Positions 9,244 to 21,843 of a stretch of DNA of 64,000 bases are shown here, one piece after another. Within the stretch, counting starts at the first letter, position 1, and each line of letters starts with the position of its first letter. The position numbers were made by a program, and so were the translations under genes. The notes under the pieces are model-generated. The model did not search any database and was not told the DNA's origin. It saw only the letters and a program-made list of their open reading frames with translations. The DNA is from Stenotrophomonas sp. WZN-1 (lineage in GTDB: Bacteria > Pseudomonadota > Gammaproteobacteria > Xanthomonadales > Xanthomonadaceae): the NCBI RefSeq assembly GCF_002192255.1, contig NZ_CP021768.1, forward strand, positions 2,064,001 through 2,128,000, written 5' to 3'.

Positions 9244-10116
9244 TCAGGCCGCGTCGAGACTGGCGCGACGGGTCTGGGCCTTGATCAGGCGATCCATGGT
9301 ACGCAGCGAGCGTTCGCCCAGAGCCAGGGCGGAATCGACCCATACCTTGGTGATCTCCAACAGTTCGTCGTAGCTGACAGGCTGGGCAATGCTGCGTGCG
9401 GCGTTCATCGCCAGGTAGGACTGCGGGGTGCGCTGCTGCTGGCGGATCAGTTCCTCGACCGCCGCGCGGCCTTCGCCCTTCTTCACCAGCACGTCGACCA
9501 CGCCCATGGCATGCATTTCCTCGGCGCTGTAGACCCGGCCGTCGAGGATGATCTTCTCTGCCAGGTGGGGAGACACGCGCCGGCACAGGAAGGAGTACGC
9601 CCCCATGCCCGGGAACAGGCCGAACAGAACCTCGGGCAGGCCGAGGCCGCTGCCTTCCTCGGCGACGATGGTGTGGCAGGCCAGTGCCATTTCCAGGCCA
9701 CCGCCGAGGGCGTCGCCCTGGATGAGGGCGATCGAACGGACATCGCCGCCGAACCCGGTATGCAGGTGGTGCACGCCCTCCACGCAGCGCTGGGCGTAGT
9801 TCAGCAGGAGATCGCGGTTGCCTTCGCGGATCAGGCGGGTGAACAGGTCCAGGTCGCCCCCCAGGTTGTAGGCGACGGCGTCGGAGGCCAGCACGAAATG
9901 GCGCAGGGTACCGCTGTGGCGCTCGGCAGGGCGGCGGGTGATGGCCGCCATGTAGCTCCACATCTCGTCGAGCATGTCCTTGCGGCAGCAGGGACGGATG
10001 CCGGTGGCGGCGTCGGCATGCATGAACAGCCAGTGGGCAGCGCCGTCGGCACTGTCTTCGGTACGGATGGTGGCAAAAGGTGAGCCGCTTGAGGGCAGCT
10101 TTTCGATGGTACTCAT
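9244..10116 (-). CDS. rpfF: RpfF: DSF synthase (crotonase family)
   Basis: Makes cis-2-unsaturated fatty-acid signals (DSF, cis-11-methyl-2-dodecenoic acid, and relatives) from acyl-ACP by combined thioesterase and dehydratase activity. It has 290 residues with the crotonase fold. The two catalytic glutamates are in place: Glu142 in DALGGGLEMALACH and Glu162 in GLPEVLFGLFPGMGAY, one residue off the Xanthomonas numbering (141/161). It is convergent with rpfGC and lies downstream of rpfB, but a strong hairpin lies in the 161-bp rpfB-rpfF gap, so rpfF probably has its own promoter as well. The N-terminal segment is the part that differs between S. maltophilia RpfF variants. Confidence 0.95.
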   Translation of the reverse strand: MSTIEKLPSSGSPFATIRTEDSADGAAHWLFMHADAATGIRPCCRKDMLDEMWSYMAAITRRPAERHSGTLRHFVLASDAVAYNLGGDLDLFTRLIREGNRDLLLNYAQRCVEGVHHLHTGFGGDVRSIALIQGDALGGGLEMALACHTIVAEEGSGLGLPEVLFGLFPGMGAYSFLCRRVSPHLAEKIILDGRVYSAEEMHAMGVVDVLVKKGEGRAAVEELIRQQQRTPQSYLAMNAARSIAQPVSYDELLEITKVWVDSALALGERSLRTMDRLIKAQTRRASLDAA

Positions 10117-10222
10117 GGAAGGGTCCTCGGCATGCGGCCCGCAGCGTCAGGTGGGTGGCCGGCGGGCCGAACGGTCCACACACGCGGCGATGCTACACCG
10201 GCTCAGGGGCGTCGCATGCGAA

Positions 10223-10252
10223 AGGGCCCGGGACGTTTCCGCCCCGGGCCCT
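10223..10252 (-). terminator. Terminator between rpfB and rpfF
   Basis: Ten-bp stem AGGGCCCGGG / CCCGGGCCCT, followed on the minus strand by TTTC. It lies 26 bp beyond the rpfB stop and upstream of rpfF. The short T run suggests partial read-through. Confidence 0.65.
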
Positions 10253-10277
10253 GCACTGTCCAGATTGCCGAAAACCC

Positions 10278-11954
10278 TTACTGGGCGGGCGTATCGCGGA
10301 GTTCGCGACGGAGAATCTTGCCGACATTGGTCTTCGGCAGTTCCTTTCGGAATTCAACGATTTTGGGGTGCTTGTAGCCGGTCAGGTTGGCCCGGGCATG
10401 CTCCTTGACCATTTCGGCGGTCAGGTTCGGGTCCTTCTTCACGATGACCACCTTCACCACTTCGCCGGACTTTTCGTCCGGCACGCCGACTGCGGCCACT
10501 TCCAGCACGCCCGGCATCATCGCGATCACGTCTTCGACTTCATTCGGGTACACGTTGAAGCCGGATACCAGGATCATGTCCTTCTTGCGGTCGACGATGT
10601 AGAAGAAGCCCTGCTCGTCCATCTTCGCCATGTCGCCGGTATGCAGCCAGCCGTCGGCGTCGATGGTCTTCGCGGTTTCCTCCGGGCGCTGCCAGTAGCC
10701 CTTCATCACCTGCGGGCCCTTGATGCAGAGTTCGCCGACCTCGCCCAGCGGCAGGATGGCGCTGTTGTCGTCCTTGATGCAGGCATCGGTGGAGGGGATC
10801 GGCAGGCCGATCGAACCGTTGTACTCGGTCAGGGTGAGCGGGTTGATGCAGGCTGCCGGCGAGGTCTCGGTCAGGCCGTAGGCCTCGACCAGGGTCACGC
10901 CGGTGACTTTCTTCCAGCGCTCGGCCACGGCGCGCTGCACGGCCATGCCGCCGCCCAGGGTGACCTTCAGCGACGAGAAGTCAACCGTGTCGAAACCGGG
11001 GGTGTTGAGCAGGCCGTTGAACAGCGTGTTGACGCCGGTGATGGCGGTGAAGGGTACCGACTTGAGTTCCTTGACGAAGCCCTTCATGTCGCGCGGGTTG
11101 GTGATCAGGTGGTTGCAGCCACCGAACTTCATGAAGACCAGGCCGTTCGCCGTCAGTGCGAAGATGTGGTACAGCGGCAGGGCGGTGATGATCCACTCCT
11201 TGCCCATCTCGATGCCCGACGCACTGATCCAGGCCGAGGCCTGCTGCATGTTGGCGATCAGGTTGCGGTTGGTCAGCATCGCCCCCTTGGCCACGCCGGT
11301 GGTGCCGCCGGTGTACTGCAGGAACGCAATGTCGTCGTGGTCGATCTCGACCTTGGGCAGGCTGTGGCGGCTGCCGAGCTTGAGCGCCTGGCGGAAGCGC
11401 ACGGCGCCCTTGAGATGGTAGTTGGGCACCATCTTCTTGATGTACTTCAGCACGAAGTTGACGATCACGCCCTTGGTGCCGAGCAGGTCGCCCAGGCCGG
11501 TGGTGATCACATGCTTGACCGGCGTATCGGCGATGACCTGCTCGACGGTGTCGCCGAAATTGTCGACCACCACCAGCGCGGTCACGCCGGCATCGACCAG
11601 CTGGTGCTTGAGTTCGCGGGCGGTGTACAGCGGATTGACGTTGACCACGGTCAGGCCGGCGCGCAGCACGCCGAAGGTGGCCACCGGGTACTGCAGGCAG
11701 TTGGGCATCATCAGGGCGACGCGGTCACCCTTCTTGAGCTTGAGCTCACCCAGCAGGTAGGCCGCAAACTGTTCGACCAGCGCGTCGGTCTCGCCATAGG
11801 TGAGCACCTTGCCGAAGCTGGAGTAGGCGGGACGGTCGCGGAATTTCGCGACGGAAGCGTCGAAGACCGAAGCTACCGAATGGAACTCGTTGACGTCGAT
11901 CTCGGCGGGAACGCCTTTCGGATAGCTCTGCAGCCAGGGACGATCCAGACTCAT
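10278..11954 (-). CDS. rpfB: RpfB: fatty acyl-CoA ligase (FadD type)
   Basis: AMP-forming acyl-CoA synthetase of 558 residues that activates fatty acids, and in xanthomonads turns over DSF family signals. Visible motifs are the P-loop-like [14 protein letters not shown] (A3), the adenylate-binding [35 protein letters not shown] and the C-terminal [12 protein letters not shown] with the catalytic lysine. ATG 11954 is chosen because a strong GGAGGGGG sits 3-10 bases upstream; the longer open frame to 12020 lacks such a signal. Order rpfB-rpfF matches the xanthomonad cluster. Confidence 0.93.
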   Translation of the reverse strand: MSLDRPWLQSYPKGVPAEIDVNEFHSVASVFDASVAKFRDRPAYSSFGKVLTYGETDALVEQFAAYLLGELKLKKGDRVALMMPNCLQYPVATFGVLRAGLTVVNVNPLYTARELKHQLVDAGVTALVVVDNFGDTVEQVIADTPVKHVITTGLGDLLGTKGVIVNFVLKYIKKMVPNYHLKGAVRFRQALKLGSRHSLPKVEIDHDDIAFLQYTGGTTGVAKGAMLTNRNLIANMQQASAWISASGIEMGKEWIITALPLYHIFALTANGLVFMKFGGCNHLITNPRDMKGFVKELKSVPFTAITGVNTLFNGLLNTPGFDTVDFSSLKVTLGGGMAVQRAVAERWKKVTGVTLVEAYGLTETSPAACINPLTLTEYNGSIGLPIPSTDACIKDDNSAILPLGEVGELCIKGPQVMKGYWQRPEETAKTIDADGWLHTGDMAKMDEQGFFYIVDRKKDMILVSGFNVYPNEVEDVIAMMPGVLEVAAVGVPDEKSGEVVKVVIVKKDPNLTAEMVKEHARANLTGYKHPKIVEFRKELPKTNVGKILRRELRDTPAQ

Positions 11955-12050
11955 ATTCCCCCTCCAGGAATCGTGATGTATTAGGTTCCGGCCCTGAGCG
12001 TATCGACAACGGCCGGTCATTGCAGCATACCCCGCCGTAGGGAAAACGCG

Positions 12051-12072
12051 AAGAGGCCCCGAAGGGCCTCTT
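12051..12072 (-). terminator. Terminator downstream of betA
   Basis: Nine-bp perfect stem AAGAGGCCC / GGGCCTCTT with a CGAA (TTCG on the minus strand) tetraloop, followed on the minus strand by CGCGTTTTCC. It separates the bet operon from rpfB. Confidence 0.8.
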
Positions 12073-12081
12073 TGCTTGGTG

Positions 12082-12151
12082 GTGCCGGCCGCTGGCCGGC
12101 ATCTGCGCTCGATCGGGATTCCGGTGGATGCCGGCCAACGGCCGGCACTAC
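12082..12151. repeat. Inverted pair of SMAG-type palindromes
   Basis: TGCCGGCC-GCT-GGCCGGCA (12083-12101) and TGCCGGCC-AAC-GGCCGGCA ending in CTAC (12129-12151) face each other, a typical REP doublet. It sits between the betA stop and the terminator. Confidence 0.8.
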
Positions 12152-12176
12152 CGTGGCGCCAAGCGGGCCGCCTGCG

Positions 12177-13859
12177 TCAGCCCTGCTTGCGCACCGGTGC
12201 GCCGTTGGCCTTGTAGTAGGGCGCGGTGCTGCGGGCCAGCGGGGTACGGCCGCGGATCACGTCGGCCAGCTTCTCGGCCATCATGATGGTCGGCGCGTTG
12301 AGGTTGCCGGTCACCACCTGCGGCATGATCGAGGCATCGACGATGCGCAGGCCTTCCAGCCCGTGCACGCGGCCCTGGCCGTCGACCACGGCCATCGGGT
12401 CATCGGCGTGGCCCATCTTGTTCGAGCACGACGGGTGGTAGGCGGTCTCGGCATGCTCGCGCACGAACGCATCGATCTGCGCGTCGGTCTGCAGCGCGCT
12501 GCCCGGCGAGATCTCGCGGCCGCTGTACGGCGCCAGTGCCGGCTGCGCGAAGATCTCGCGGGTGATGCGGATCGCCGCGCGGAACTCGCGCCAGTCCTGG
12601 TCGTGCGACATGTAGTTGAACAGGATGCTCGGATGTTCGCGCGGGTCCTTCGAGCGCACATGGATGCGGCCGCGGCTGGGCGAGCGCATCGAGCCGACGT
12701 GCATCTGGAAGCTGTGCGCCTTGATCGGGTTGGAGCCGTTGTAATTGATCGCCACCGGCAGGAAGTGGTACTGCAGGTTCGGCCAGTCGAACTCGGCGTC
12801 GCTGCGGATGAAGCCACCGGCCTCGAACTGGTTGCTGGCGCCGATGCCGGTGCCCAGGAACAGCCATTCCGCGCCGATTGCCGGCTGGTTGTACAGCTTC
12901 AATGCCGGCGCCAGCGACACCGGCTTCTTGCACTCGTACTGCAGGTACATTTCGAGGTGATCCTGCAGGTTGGCACCGACGCCCGGCAGGTGGTGCACCA
13001 GGTCGATGTCCAGGCTGCGCAGCAGGTCGGCCGGGCCGACGCCCGAGCGCTGCAGGATCTGCGGCGAGGCGATGGCGCCGCCGCACAGCAGCACTTCGCG
13101 GCGGGCGGTGGCGCGCTGCGGCTGGTCGTTGTGCAGCCACTGCACGCCCACCGCGCGCTTGCCAGAGAACAGGATGCGGTCGGTCAGCGCGTGGGTGACG
13201 ATGGTCAGGTTCGGGCGCGGCTTGGCCAGGTCCAGGTAGCCGCGGGCGGTGCTGGAGCGACGGCCCTTCGGGGTCACCGTGCGGTCCATCGGGCCGAAGC
13301 CTTCCTGCTGGTAGCCGTTGAGGTCGTCGGTGCGCGGGTAGCCGGCCTGCACGCCGGCTTCGACCATCGCAGCGAACAGCTCGTTGTTGCCGGCCTTCGG
13401 CGTGGTCACGCGCAACGGGCCGTCGCCACCGTGGTAGTCATTGGGGCCGATGTCGCGGGTTTCCGCCTTTCGGAAGTACGGCAGGCAGTCCAGGTAGGTC
13501 CAGTCTTCCAGGCCCGGCATGCTGGCCCAGTTGTCATAGTCCATCGCGTTGCCGCGGATGTAGCACATGCCGTTGATCAGCGACGAGCCGCCCAGGCCCT
13601 TGCCGCGGCCGCAGTCCATGCGGCGGTTGTTCATGAAGGGCTCGGGATCGGTCTTGTACGCCCAGTTGTAGCGCTTGCCCTGCAGCGGGAAGGCCAGTGC
13701 CGCCGGCATCTGGGTACGGAAGTCGAGCCGGTAGTCCGGGCCACCGGCTTCCAGCAGCAGCACGCTGACATCGGCATCTTCGGTGAGGCGGGTGGCCAGC
13801 ACGTTGCCGGCCGAACCGGCGCCGATGATGATGTAGTCGTACTCGTTATGGGTGCTCAT
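12177..13859 (-). CDS. betA: Choline dehydrogenase
   Basis: FAD-dependent GMC oxidoreductase of 560 residues; oxidises choline to betaine aldehyde at the inner membrane. The N-terminus has the dinucleotide-binding [19 protein letters not shown] with an acidic partner (LLLEAGG). GMC signature regions are [20 protein letters not shown] (about residues 80-100) and the second motif around [13 protein letters not shown]. The C-terminal active-site segment includes [10 protein letters not shown]. It is the last gene of the betI-betB-betA unit, 99 bp after betB. Its product is the substrate of BetB. Confidence 0.95.
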   Translation of the reverse strand: MSTHNEYDYIIIGAGSAGNVLATRLTEDADVSVLLLEAGGPDYRLDFRTQMPAALAFPLQGKRYNWAYKTDPEPFMNNRRMDCGRGKGLGGSSLINGMCYIRGNAMDYDNWASMPGLEDWTYLDCLPYFRKAETRDIGPNDYHGGDGPLRVTTPKAGNNELFAAMVEAGVQAGYPRTDDLNGYQQEGFGPMDRTVTPKGRRSSTARGYLDLAKPRPNLTIVTHALTDRILFSGKRAVGVQWLHNDQPQRATARREVLLCGGAIASPQILQRSGVGPADLLRSLDIDLVHHLPGVGANLQDHLEMYLQYECKKPVSLAPALKLYNQPAIGAEWLFLGTGIGASNQFEAGGFIRSDAEFDWPNLQYHFLPVAINYNGSNPIKAHSFQMHVGSMRSPSRGRIHVRSKDPREHPSILFNYMSHDQDWREFRAAIRITREIFAQPALAPYSGREISPGSALQTDAQIDAFVREHAETAYHPSCSNKMGHADDPMAVVDGQGRVHGLEGLRIVDASIMPQVVTGNLNAPTIMMAEKLADVIRGRTPLARSTAPYYKANGAPVRKQG

Positions 13860-13958
13860 GGGTGTCTCCTGCAGGCCGGGGCGCGCTGCATGCAGGCGTC
13901 CCGGCGGAATGTCGGATCGGCGCGGTGGCCGGACGGAGGTGCGCGCTCAGGGCGCCGA

Positions 13959-15431
13959 TCAGAACACGCTGGCGTAGTCGCCCAGTTCGACCTGCACCGA
14001 CTTGATGCGGGTGTAGTGGCCGAGGGTGGAGATGCCATTCTCGCGGCCGACGCCGGATTCCTTGTAGCCACCGACCGGCATTTCGGCCGGCGATTCACCC
14101 CAGGTGTTGATCCAGCAGATGCCGGCTTCCAGGCGGTGGATGATGCGGTGGGCGCGGCTGACGTCCTTGCTGACCACACCGGCGGCGAGGCCGAAGGTGG
14201 TGTCGTTGGCGCGACGCACCACTTCGTCTTCGTCGTCGTAGGCGAGGATGCTCATCACCGGCCCGAAGATCTCTTCCTTGACGATGGTCATGTCATCGCG
14301 GCAGTCGGAGAACACGGTCGGCAGCACGTAGGCGCCGTTGGCCAGTGCGCCTTCGGTGGCACGGCCGCCGCCGGTCAGCAGGCGGGCGCCTTCGGCCTTG
14401 CCGCTTTCGATGTAGCGCAGCACGTTTTCCATGTGCGGGAAGCTGGTCAGCGGGCCGAAGTTGGTTTCGGCGGCCATCGGGTCGCCGATGCGGATGCGCT
14501 TGACACGCTCGACAACGGCGGCCTCGAATGCGGCCAGCATGCTGCGCGGCACGAACACACGGGTGCCGTTGGTGCAGACCTGGCCGGAGCTGAAGAAGTT
14601 GGCCATCACCGCGATGTCGGCGGCGCGGTCGAGGTCGGCGTCATCGCAGATCACCAGCGGCGACTTGCCGCCCAGCTCCATCGTCACTTCCTTCAGCGAC
14701 GAGGACGCGGCGCTGGCCATGACCTTCTTGCCGGTGGCGACGCCGCCGGTGAAGGAGATCTTCTCGATCACCGGGTGCTCGGTCAGCCACTGGCCGATCT
14801 CGCGGCCCGGGCCCTGCACGACGTTGAACACGCCGGCCGGCACGCCGGCTTCGGCGTAGATCTCGGCCAGCCGGATCGCGGTCAGCGGGGTCACTTCGGA
14901 CGGCTTGAATACCATCGCGTTGCCGGCGGCCAGGGCCGGGGCCGACTTCCACATGGCGATCTGGATCGGGTAGTTCCAGGCGCCGATGCCGGCGACCACG
15001 CCCAGCGGCTCGCGGCGGGTGTAGAAGAAGCTGGAATCGCGCAGCGGCAGCTGGATGCCTTCGATGGCGGTGGCCAGGCCGGCGTAGTACTCGACCACGT
15101 CGGCACCGGTGACGATGTCCACGGTGGTGGTTTCGGCCAGCGCCTTGCCGGTGTCCAGGGTTTCGAGGTGCGCCAGTTCGTCGTTGCGCTCGCGCAGGAT
15201 CTCGACGGCGCGGCGCAGGATGCGCGAACGTTCCATGGCGGTCATCGCGGCCCACACCTTCTGGCCTTCGGCCGCGCTCTGCACGGCGCGCTCGACGTCG
15301 GCCTGGCTGGCGACCTGCACTTCAGCGATCACTTCACCGGTGGCCGGGTTGACGGATTTGAAGGTCTTGCCGCTGGTGGCATCGACCCGCTGGCCGTGGA
15401 TGTAGAGCTGTTGGATGGGCAGGGCGGTCAT
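13959..15431 (-). CDS. betB: Betaine aldehyde dehydrogenase
   Basis: NAD(P)-dependent aldehyde dehydrogenase of 490 residues; converts betaine aldehyde to the osmoprotectant glycine betaine. Visible features are [13 protein letters not shown] (oxyanion and cofactor region), [10 protein letters not shown], the general base Glu in [12 protein letters not shown] (about 252) and the catalytic Cys in [15 protein letters not shown] (about 286). The length equals the family standard. It is preceded by betI (39-bp gap) and followed by betA, the conserved proteobacterial order. Confidence 0.95.
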   Translation of the reverse strand: MTALPIQQLYIHGQRVDATSGKTFKSVNPATGEVIAEVQVASQADVERAVQSAAEGQKVWAAMTAMERSRILRRAVEILRERNDELAHLETLDTGKALAETTTVDIVTGADVVEYYAGLATAIEGIQLPLRDSSFFYTRREPLGVVAGIGAWNYPIQIAMWKSAPALAAGNAMVFKPSEVTPLTAIRLAEIYAEAGVPAGVFNVVQGPGREIGQWLTEHPVIEKISFTGGVATGKKVMASAASSSLKEVTMELGGKSPLVICDDADLDRAADIAVMANFFSSGQVCTNGTRVFVPRSMLAAFEAAVVERVKRIRIGDPMAAETNFGPLTSFPHMENVLRYIESGKAEGARLLTGGGRATEGALANGAYVLPTVFSDCRDDMTIVKEEIFGPVMSILAYDDEDEVVRRANDTTFGLAAGVVSKDVSRAHRIIHRLEAGICWINTWGESPAEMPVGGYKESGVGRENGISTLGHYTRIKSVQVELGDYASVF

Positions 15432-15470
15432 GGGACGTACTCCTTGGAAGGGGGCGGGGTGCTGAAGCGC

Positions 15471-16061
15471 TTATAGCGCGACAGCCTGCAACTGGAAGTC
15501 GATATAGCCGTAAGCGATACGCCGGGACTTCTCGGCGTTGAACTGGCCGCCGACCAGGCTGCCACGCAGCCACAGGCCGTCGATCATCGCGGCCAGGCCG
15601 CGGGCGGCCAGGCGGGCCTGCGGGTGGGGCAGCAGGCGGTTGAACTGGTGGCACAGGTTGGAGAACAGGCGCTGGTCGTTGGCGCGCTGCAGGCGGGCCA
15701 GTTCCGGCTGGTGCATGCTGGCGGCCCAGAAGGTGAGCCAGACGCGCATCGCGGTGCCGTTGATCTGGCTGTCGTCGAAGTTGCCATCGACGATGGCGCG
15801 CAGCTGGTCGCGCGGGTCGTCGCCGGCTTCGGCGCGGTAGCGGGCAACGGCGTCTTTCAGTTCGCGCAGGATCTGCCGCATTGCAGCATTAAGCAGACCG
15901 TCCTTGTCGCCGAAGTAGTGGGCGACGATGCCGCTGGACAGCCCTGCCTTCTTCGCGATGGTGGCGACGGTCGCATCGGCCATGCCGATCTCGTCGATGG
16001 TCTGGAAAGTGGCCCGGATCAGCTGCTCGCGCCGTACCGGTTCCACGCCTTTCTTCGGCAT
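15471..16061 (-). CDS. betI: BetI: TetR-family choline-responsive repressor
   Basis: TetR-type repressor of 196 residues that in relatives shuts off the bet genes until choline is present. The N-terminal HTH (about residues 9-55, QTIDEIGMADATVATIAKKA, GLSSGIVAHYFGDKDGLL) is typical of BetI. ATG 16061 is chosen: GGAGAGACA lies just upstream and it starts MPKKGVEPVRR like other BetI proteins, whereas the upstream open extension covers operator DNA. It heads betI-betB-betA and is divergent from betT. Confidence 0.95.
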   Translation of the reverse strand: MPKKGVEPVRREQLIRATFQTIDEIGMADATVATIAKKAGLSSGIVAHYFGDKDGLLNAAMRQILRELKDAVARYRAEAGDDPRDQLRAIVDGNFDDSQINGTAMRVWLTFWAASMHQPELARLQRANDQRLFSNLCHQFNRLLPHPQARLAARGLAAMIDGLWLRGSLVGGQFNAEKSRRIAYGYIDFQLQAVAL

Positions 16062-16113
16062 TGTCTCTCCACGGATTGCGACCCGAAGGATCGGGTTGCC
16101 CACCATTATGCTT

Positions 16114-16141
16114 TTTATTGATTGAACGTTCAATCAATAAA
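16114..16141. promoter_or_regulatory. BetI operator in the betI-betT divergent region
   Basis: Perfect 28-bp palindrome: TTTATTGATTGAAC followed by its exact reverse complement. It lies 53 bp before betI and 91 bp before betT. Its ATTGAAC-GTTCAAT centre matches the kind of site BetI uses, so it likely represses both directions. Confidence 0.9.
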
Positions 16142-16231
16142 CCCTAGGATGCGCTCGCGCCCCACGCCATGGGCCCGGTTTACCGGTCCGGCCCCGCCCA
16201 TGTGCTCCCTCGGACTTGATGAGACGACCCC

Positions 16232-17782
16232 ATGTCTTCCCTGGCTCATCCCAAGCGTTCGCCCCTGCGCTTGAACCGTTTTGTCTTCTTCAGCTCCTCG
16301 GTGTCGATCGGCATCCTCGGGCTGCTCACCGTTCTCTATCCCGAATGCAGCGAGCACTGGCTGCAATGGGCGCAGGCCGAGGTGTCGGCCGCGTTCGGCT
16401 GGTGGTACATGCTGCTGATCGTGCTGTGCCTGGGCTTCGTGCTGTGGCTGGCGTTCTCGCCCTATGGCCGCATCCGCCTGGGCCACAACGAGGAATCACC
16501 GGCCTTCGGCTACGTCGCCTGGGTCTCGATGCTGTTCTCGGCCGGCATCGGCATCGCGCTGCTGTACTACGGCGCCTACGAGCCGCTGGACCACTTCCTG
16601 CATCCGCCCGGGCAACCCGGCGGGACCGTGGCCGCCGGCCGCGAAGCGATGGTGCTGACCTTCCTGCACTGGGGCCTGCACGGCTGGGCGTTGTATGCGC
16701 TGGTCGGCGTGGCCCTGGGCTATTTCGCGTACCGCCGCGACCTGCCGCTGGCGCTGCGCTCGGCGCTGTACCCGATCTTCGGTGAGCGCATCCACGGCCG
16801 CATCGGCGACATGGTCGATGGCTTCGGCATCCTGGCGACGCTGATCTCGATGGTGACCAACCTCGGCATCGGCGCGCTGGTGGTGCAGTCCGGCCTGGTC
16901 TACCTGTTCCATATCCCGGATACGCCGCAGGTGCTGGTGGCGATCGTGCTGGTGATGATGGTGGTGGCCACCATCGGCGTGGTCGCGGGTGTGGAGAAGG
17001 GCATTGCCTGGCTCTCCAACCTCAACGTTCGCCTGTTGTGTGGCCTGCTGCTGTTCGTGCTGGTCACCGGCCCGACCCTGCACCTGTTCGATGGCCTGAT
17101 CCAGAACACCGGCGATTATCTCGGCGCATTCGTGCGCAAGAGCTTCGACATGTACCTCAACGACCCGAAGGGCCGTGAGTGGATGGGCTCGTGGACGCTG
17201 TTCTACTGGGCGTGGTGGATCGCCTGGGCGCCGTTCGTCGGTCTTTTCGTGGCGCGCATCTCGCGTGGCCGCACCATCCGTGAAGTGATCATGGGCGTGC
17301 TGCTGATTCCGCTCGGCTTCACCCTGGCGTGGCTGTCGATCTTCGGCAACACCGCCATCGACCTGGTGCTCAACCACGGCCAGGCGATCCTGGGCGACGT
17401 GGCCCAGCACGATGCGGCAATGACGCTGTTCAAGCTGCTGGAATACCTGCCCGCTGCGCCCTACGTGGCCGGTGCCGCGGTGGTGATCGGTTTCGTGCTG
17501 TTCCTGACTCCCGTCGATTCGGGCACGCTGATGATCGCCAACCTGTGCACCCGTCGCGTTGATGATGGCGTGGAAGACGGCCATGACGCGCCGATCTGGC
17601 TGCGCGTGTTCTGGGCGGCCGGCATCACCGTGGCCAGCGTCGGCCTGCTGCTGGCCGGCAATTTCAGCGCGATGCAGACTGCGGTGGTGCTGTGCGGCCT
17701 GCCGTTCTCGTTCACCCTGGCGTTCTACATGTGGGGCCTGCTGAAGGCGCTGCGCACCGACCCGGATGCACCGCGGCGGTGA
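16232..17782 (+). CDS. betT: BCCT-family choline/betaine transporter
   Basis: Sodium- or proton-coupled transporter of 516 residues with about twelve membrane segments. The BCCT signature region is YWAWWIAWAPFVGLFVARIS followed by RGRTIREVI (about residues 328-356), and WGLHGWALYALVG lies earlier. Adjacent to betI and sharing its operator, it most likely imports choline for BetA/BetB. It lacks the long cytoplasmic C-terminal tail that lets E. coli BetT (677 residues) sense osmolarity, so activity may not be stretch-regulated. Glycine betaine or carnitine as substrate cannot be excluded. Confidence 0.88.
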   Translation: MSSLAHPKRSPLRLNRFVFFSSSVSIGILGLLTVLYPECSEHWLQWAQAEVSAAFGWWYMLLIVLCLGFVLWLAFSPYGRIRLGHNEESPAFGYVAWVSMLFSAGIGIALLYYGAYEPLDHFLHPPGQPGGTVAAGREAMVLTFLHWGLHGWALYALVGVALGYFAYRRDLPLALRSALYPIFGERIHGRIGDMVDGFGILATLISMVTNLGIGALVVQSGLVYLFHIPDTPQVLVAIVLVMMVVATIGVVAGVEKGIAWLSNLNVRLLCGLLLFVLVTGPTLHLFDGLIQNTGDYLGAFVRKSFDMYLNDPKGREWMGSWTLFYWAWWIAWAPFVGLFVARISRGRTIREVIMGVLLIPLGFTLAWLSIFGNTAIDLVLNHGQAILGDVAQHDAAMTLFKLLEYLPAAPYVAGAAVVIGFVLFLTPVDSGTLMIANLCTRRVDDGVEDGHDAPIWLRVFWAAGITVASVGLLLAGNFSAMQTAVVLCGLPFSFTLAFYMWGLLKALRTDPDAPRR

Positions 17783-17822
17783 TCGGGCACCTGGCATCTA
17801 TCCCGATGCCGTCGGTGACGCA

Positions 17823-17957
17823 GTAGAGCCAGGCCATGCCTGGCTGCGGAGAAACAGGAAGGGCCGGATCTGTGAGGATCCGGCCCTTCTTCCTGTAGAG
17901 CCGAGCCATGCTCGGCTGATGCAGTGGCAATGTAGCCGAGCGCGGGCTCGGCTCTAC
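17823..17957. repeat. Cluster of three SMAG palindromes after betT
   Basis: GTAG + AGCCAGGC-CAT-GCCTGGCT (17823-17845); GTAG + AGCCGAGC-CAT-GCTCGGCT (17895-17917); and the inverted AGCCGAGC-GCGG-GCTCGGCT + CTAC (17934-17957). The last two form a head-to-head doublet. Confidence 0.8.
17859..17888 (+). terminator. Terminator after betT
   Basis: Twelve-bp perfect stem AAGGGCCGGATC / GATCCGGCCCTT with loop TGTGAG, followed by CTTCCTG. It is nearly symmetrical, so it can also serve the leftward acnA unit. Confidence 0.7.
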
Positions 17958-17974
17958 AGGTGACGCGTTACTTG

Positions 17975-18119
17975 CCTGCCAGCTGGCGCAGCACGTACTG
18001 CAGCAGGCCACCGTGGTGGGCGAGGAGGCGCGCTTGCGAACCACTGGTTCGCGCGTCTCCGCAGCGCCCCCGCGCTGGCGCGGGGGCCGGGCTTCCGCCC
18101 GTTGGTACCGCAGGACGGT

Positions 18120-18126
<7 letters not shown>
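17975..18126 (-). pseudogene. Duplicated relic of the acnA 3' end plus palindromic spacer
   Basis: Positions 17975-18016 repeat, with one mismatch in 42 bp, the last coding stretch of acnA (18127-18168). On the minus strand the relic still reads [15 protein letters not shown] and then a TAA stop, against ...LRQLAGR and TGA in the present gene. The ~110 bp between the copies holds two palindromes: GCGAACCA-C-TGGTTCGC and CCCCGCG-CTGG-CGCGGGG. This looks like an insertion that carried or copied the acnA tail, leaving the original 3' end stranded 152 bp downstream. Confidence 0.8.
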
Positions 18127-20873
<2,747 letters not shown>

Positions 20874-21121
20874 GCGGGGTAACTCCTTCTTGCGGATGGC
20901 TTGCAGTGGCCCGCGCATGGGCGGGCCTGCTTGCGGTCGCCGTGGCCTGGGGGCCCCGGTGGTCCCAGTATGAACCCCAGACTGAATGGATTCATCCGGG
21001 CCGGGTCCCGGCCTGCGGCATCGGTTCCAGACTACAGGGGAAGGTGTATGGCGTATGTCACGTTTGTGGCCGATCCTTTGCGAGGCAAGGGCTGGCGGGT
21101 GCCGGTCCTGTTCAGGGTGGA

Positions 21122-21158
21122 AGTATGCCTGGGGAAGTATGTATAATTTGTGCATACT
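21122..21158 (+). promoter_or_regulatory. Promoter/operator of the antitoxin-toxin pair
   Basis: A consensus -10 TATAAT (21142-21147) is framed by AGTATG (21136-21141) and its inverted partner CATACT (21153-21158). A further direct AGTATG occurs at 21122. This fits autorepression by the AbrB/MazE-type protein encoded next. Confidence 0.6.
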
Positions 21159-21173
21159 CTGGAGGGACTACCG

Positions 21174-21398
21174 ATGGAAGCCACTGTTGCAGAACGCGGA
21201 CAGATCACCCTGCCCAAGGCGGTGCGTGATGCCCTCGGCCTGACCAAGGGCACGCTGCTGAAGGTCGAGCTGGACGGCAGCCGCATCATCCTGCGCAAGA
21301 GTGTTGACGATGCCATTTCACGGGCGCGCGGCAAGTTCGCGCTGGACGGCTTCGAATCGTCCGACGCAGCGGTACGCGCGGTGCGTGACGAGGAATAA
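21174..21398 (+). CDS. AbrB/MazE-type (SpoVT-AbrB fold) antitoxin-like DNA-binding protein
   Basis: Protein of 74 residues. The N-terminal swapped-hairpin DNA-binding domain reads TVAERGQITLPKAVRDALGL, then KGTLLKVELDGSRIILRK. The acidic C-terminal tail (DAISRARGKFALDGFESSDAAV) would wrap the toxin. ATG 21174 is preceded by GGAGGGA at the right distance; an upstream in-frame GTG at 21150 overlaps the operator and is unlikely. The PIN-domain gene starts 3-6 bp after its stop, so this is the antitoxin of a VapBC-like pair by context. Confidence 0.85.
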   Translation: MEATVAERGQITLPKAVRDALGLTKGTLLKVELDGSRIILRKSVDDAISRARGKFALDGFESSDAAVRAVRDEE

Positions 21399-21401
21399 GC
21401 C

Positions 21402-21803
21402 GTGATGATCGCCGTCGATTCACCGGTGCTGGTCGAGCTGCTCAGTAATGGCCCGCAGGCCGATGCCGTGGAGGCCATCCTCAGGCAGAGCCTGGTCGGT
21501 GGCCGCGTGGTGGTCTGCGGGGCGACCCTGGCCGAGGTCTGCGCGTCGCTGCGCGGCGGCGCCGAGGTGCTCGAAGCGCTGGAAGAAATGGGCGTGCACT
21601 TCAACCCGATGGAAGCCAAGTCGGCGCTGCGCGCCGGCGAGATGCACCGCCGTCACCGCCAGCGCAGCGGCAGCCGCCGCAGCCTGGACGAATTCATGGT
21701 CGGCGCCCACGCACTGCTGCAGTGCGATGGCCTGATCACCTGGAACGACACGTTTTACCGCGACTACTTCAAGGGCCTGAAGCTGATCGTGCCGCACGCC
21801 TGA
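21402..21803 (+). CDS. PIN-domain ribonuclease, VapC-like toxin
   Basis: Protein of 133 residues. PIN-domain acidic residues are visible at the expected spacing: Asp6 ([12 protein letters not shown]), Glu45 (TLAEVCASL), Asp96 ([13 protein letters not shown]) and Asp116 ([13 protein letters not shown]). This suggests an active Mg-dependent RNase. It starts at GTG 21402 or ATG 21405 just after the antitoxin. The pair sits between acnA and acnB and has no obvious link to aconitase. It could be a genuine toxin or a domesticated, chromosomally fixed pair. Confidence 0.85.
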   Translation: MMIAVDSPVLVELLSNGPQADAVEAILRQSLVGGRVVVCGATLAEVCASLRGGAEVLEALEEMGVHFNPMEAKSALRAGEMHRRHRQRSGSRRSLDEFMVGAHALLQCDGLITWNDTFYRDYFKGLKLIVPHA

Positions 21804-21843
21804 GCCCACTTTTTTTCAACCTACGCATTACCCGGGAGTTGTC

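Noticed and set aside
12072-15476. 1134-codon plus-strand open frame opposite betA and betB
   Set aside because: Its translation is Val/Gly/Ala/His-rich with no domain, and it lies exactly antisense to two well-supported enzymes. It is a high-GC shadow frame, as are the long plus-strand frames at 10080-11984, 18165-20882, 33823-36342 and 48080-49873.
17975-18016. Frameshifted extension of acnA
   Set aside because: acnA is complete at 917 residues with a normal end. The 17975 copy is a detached duplicate with its own stop.
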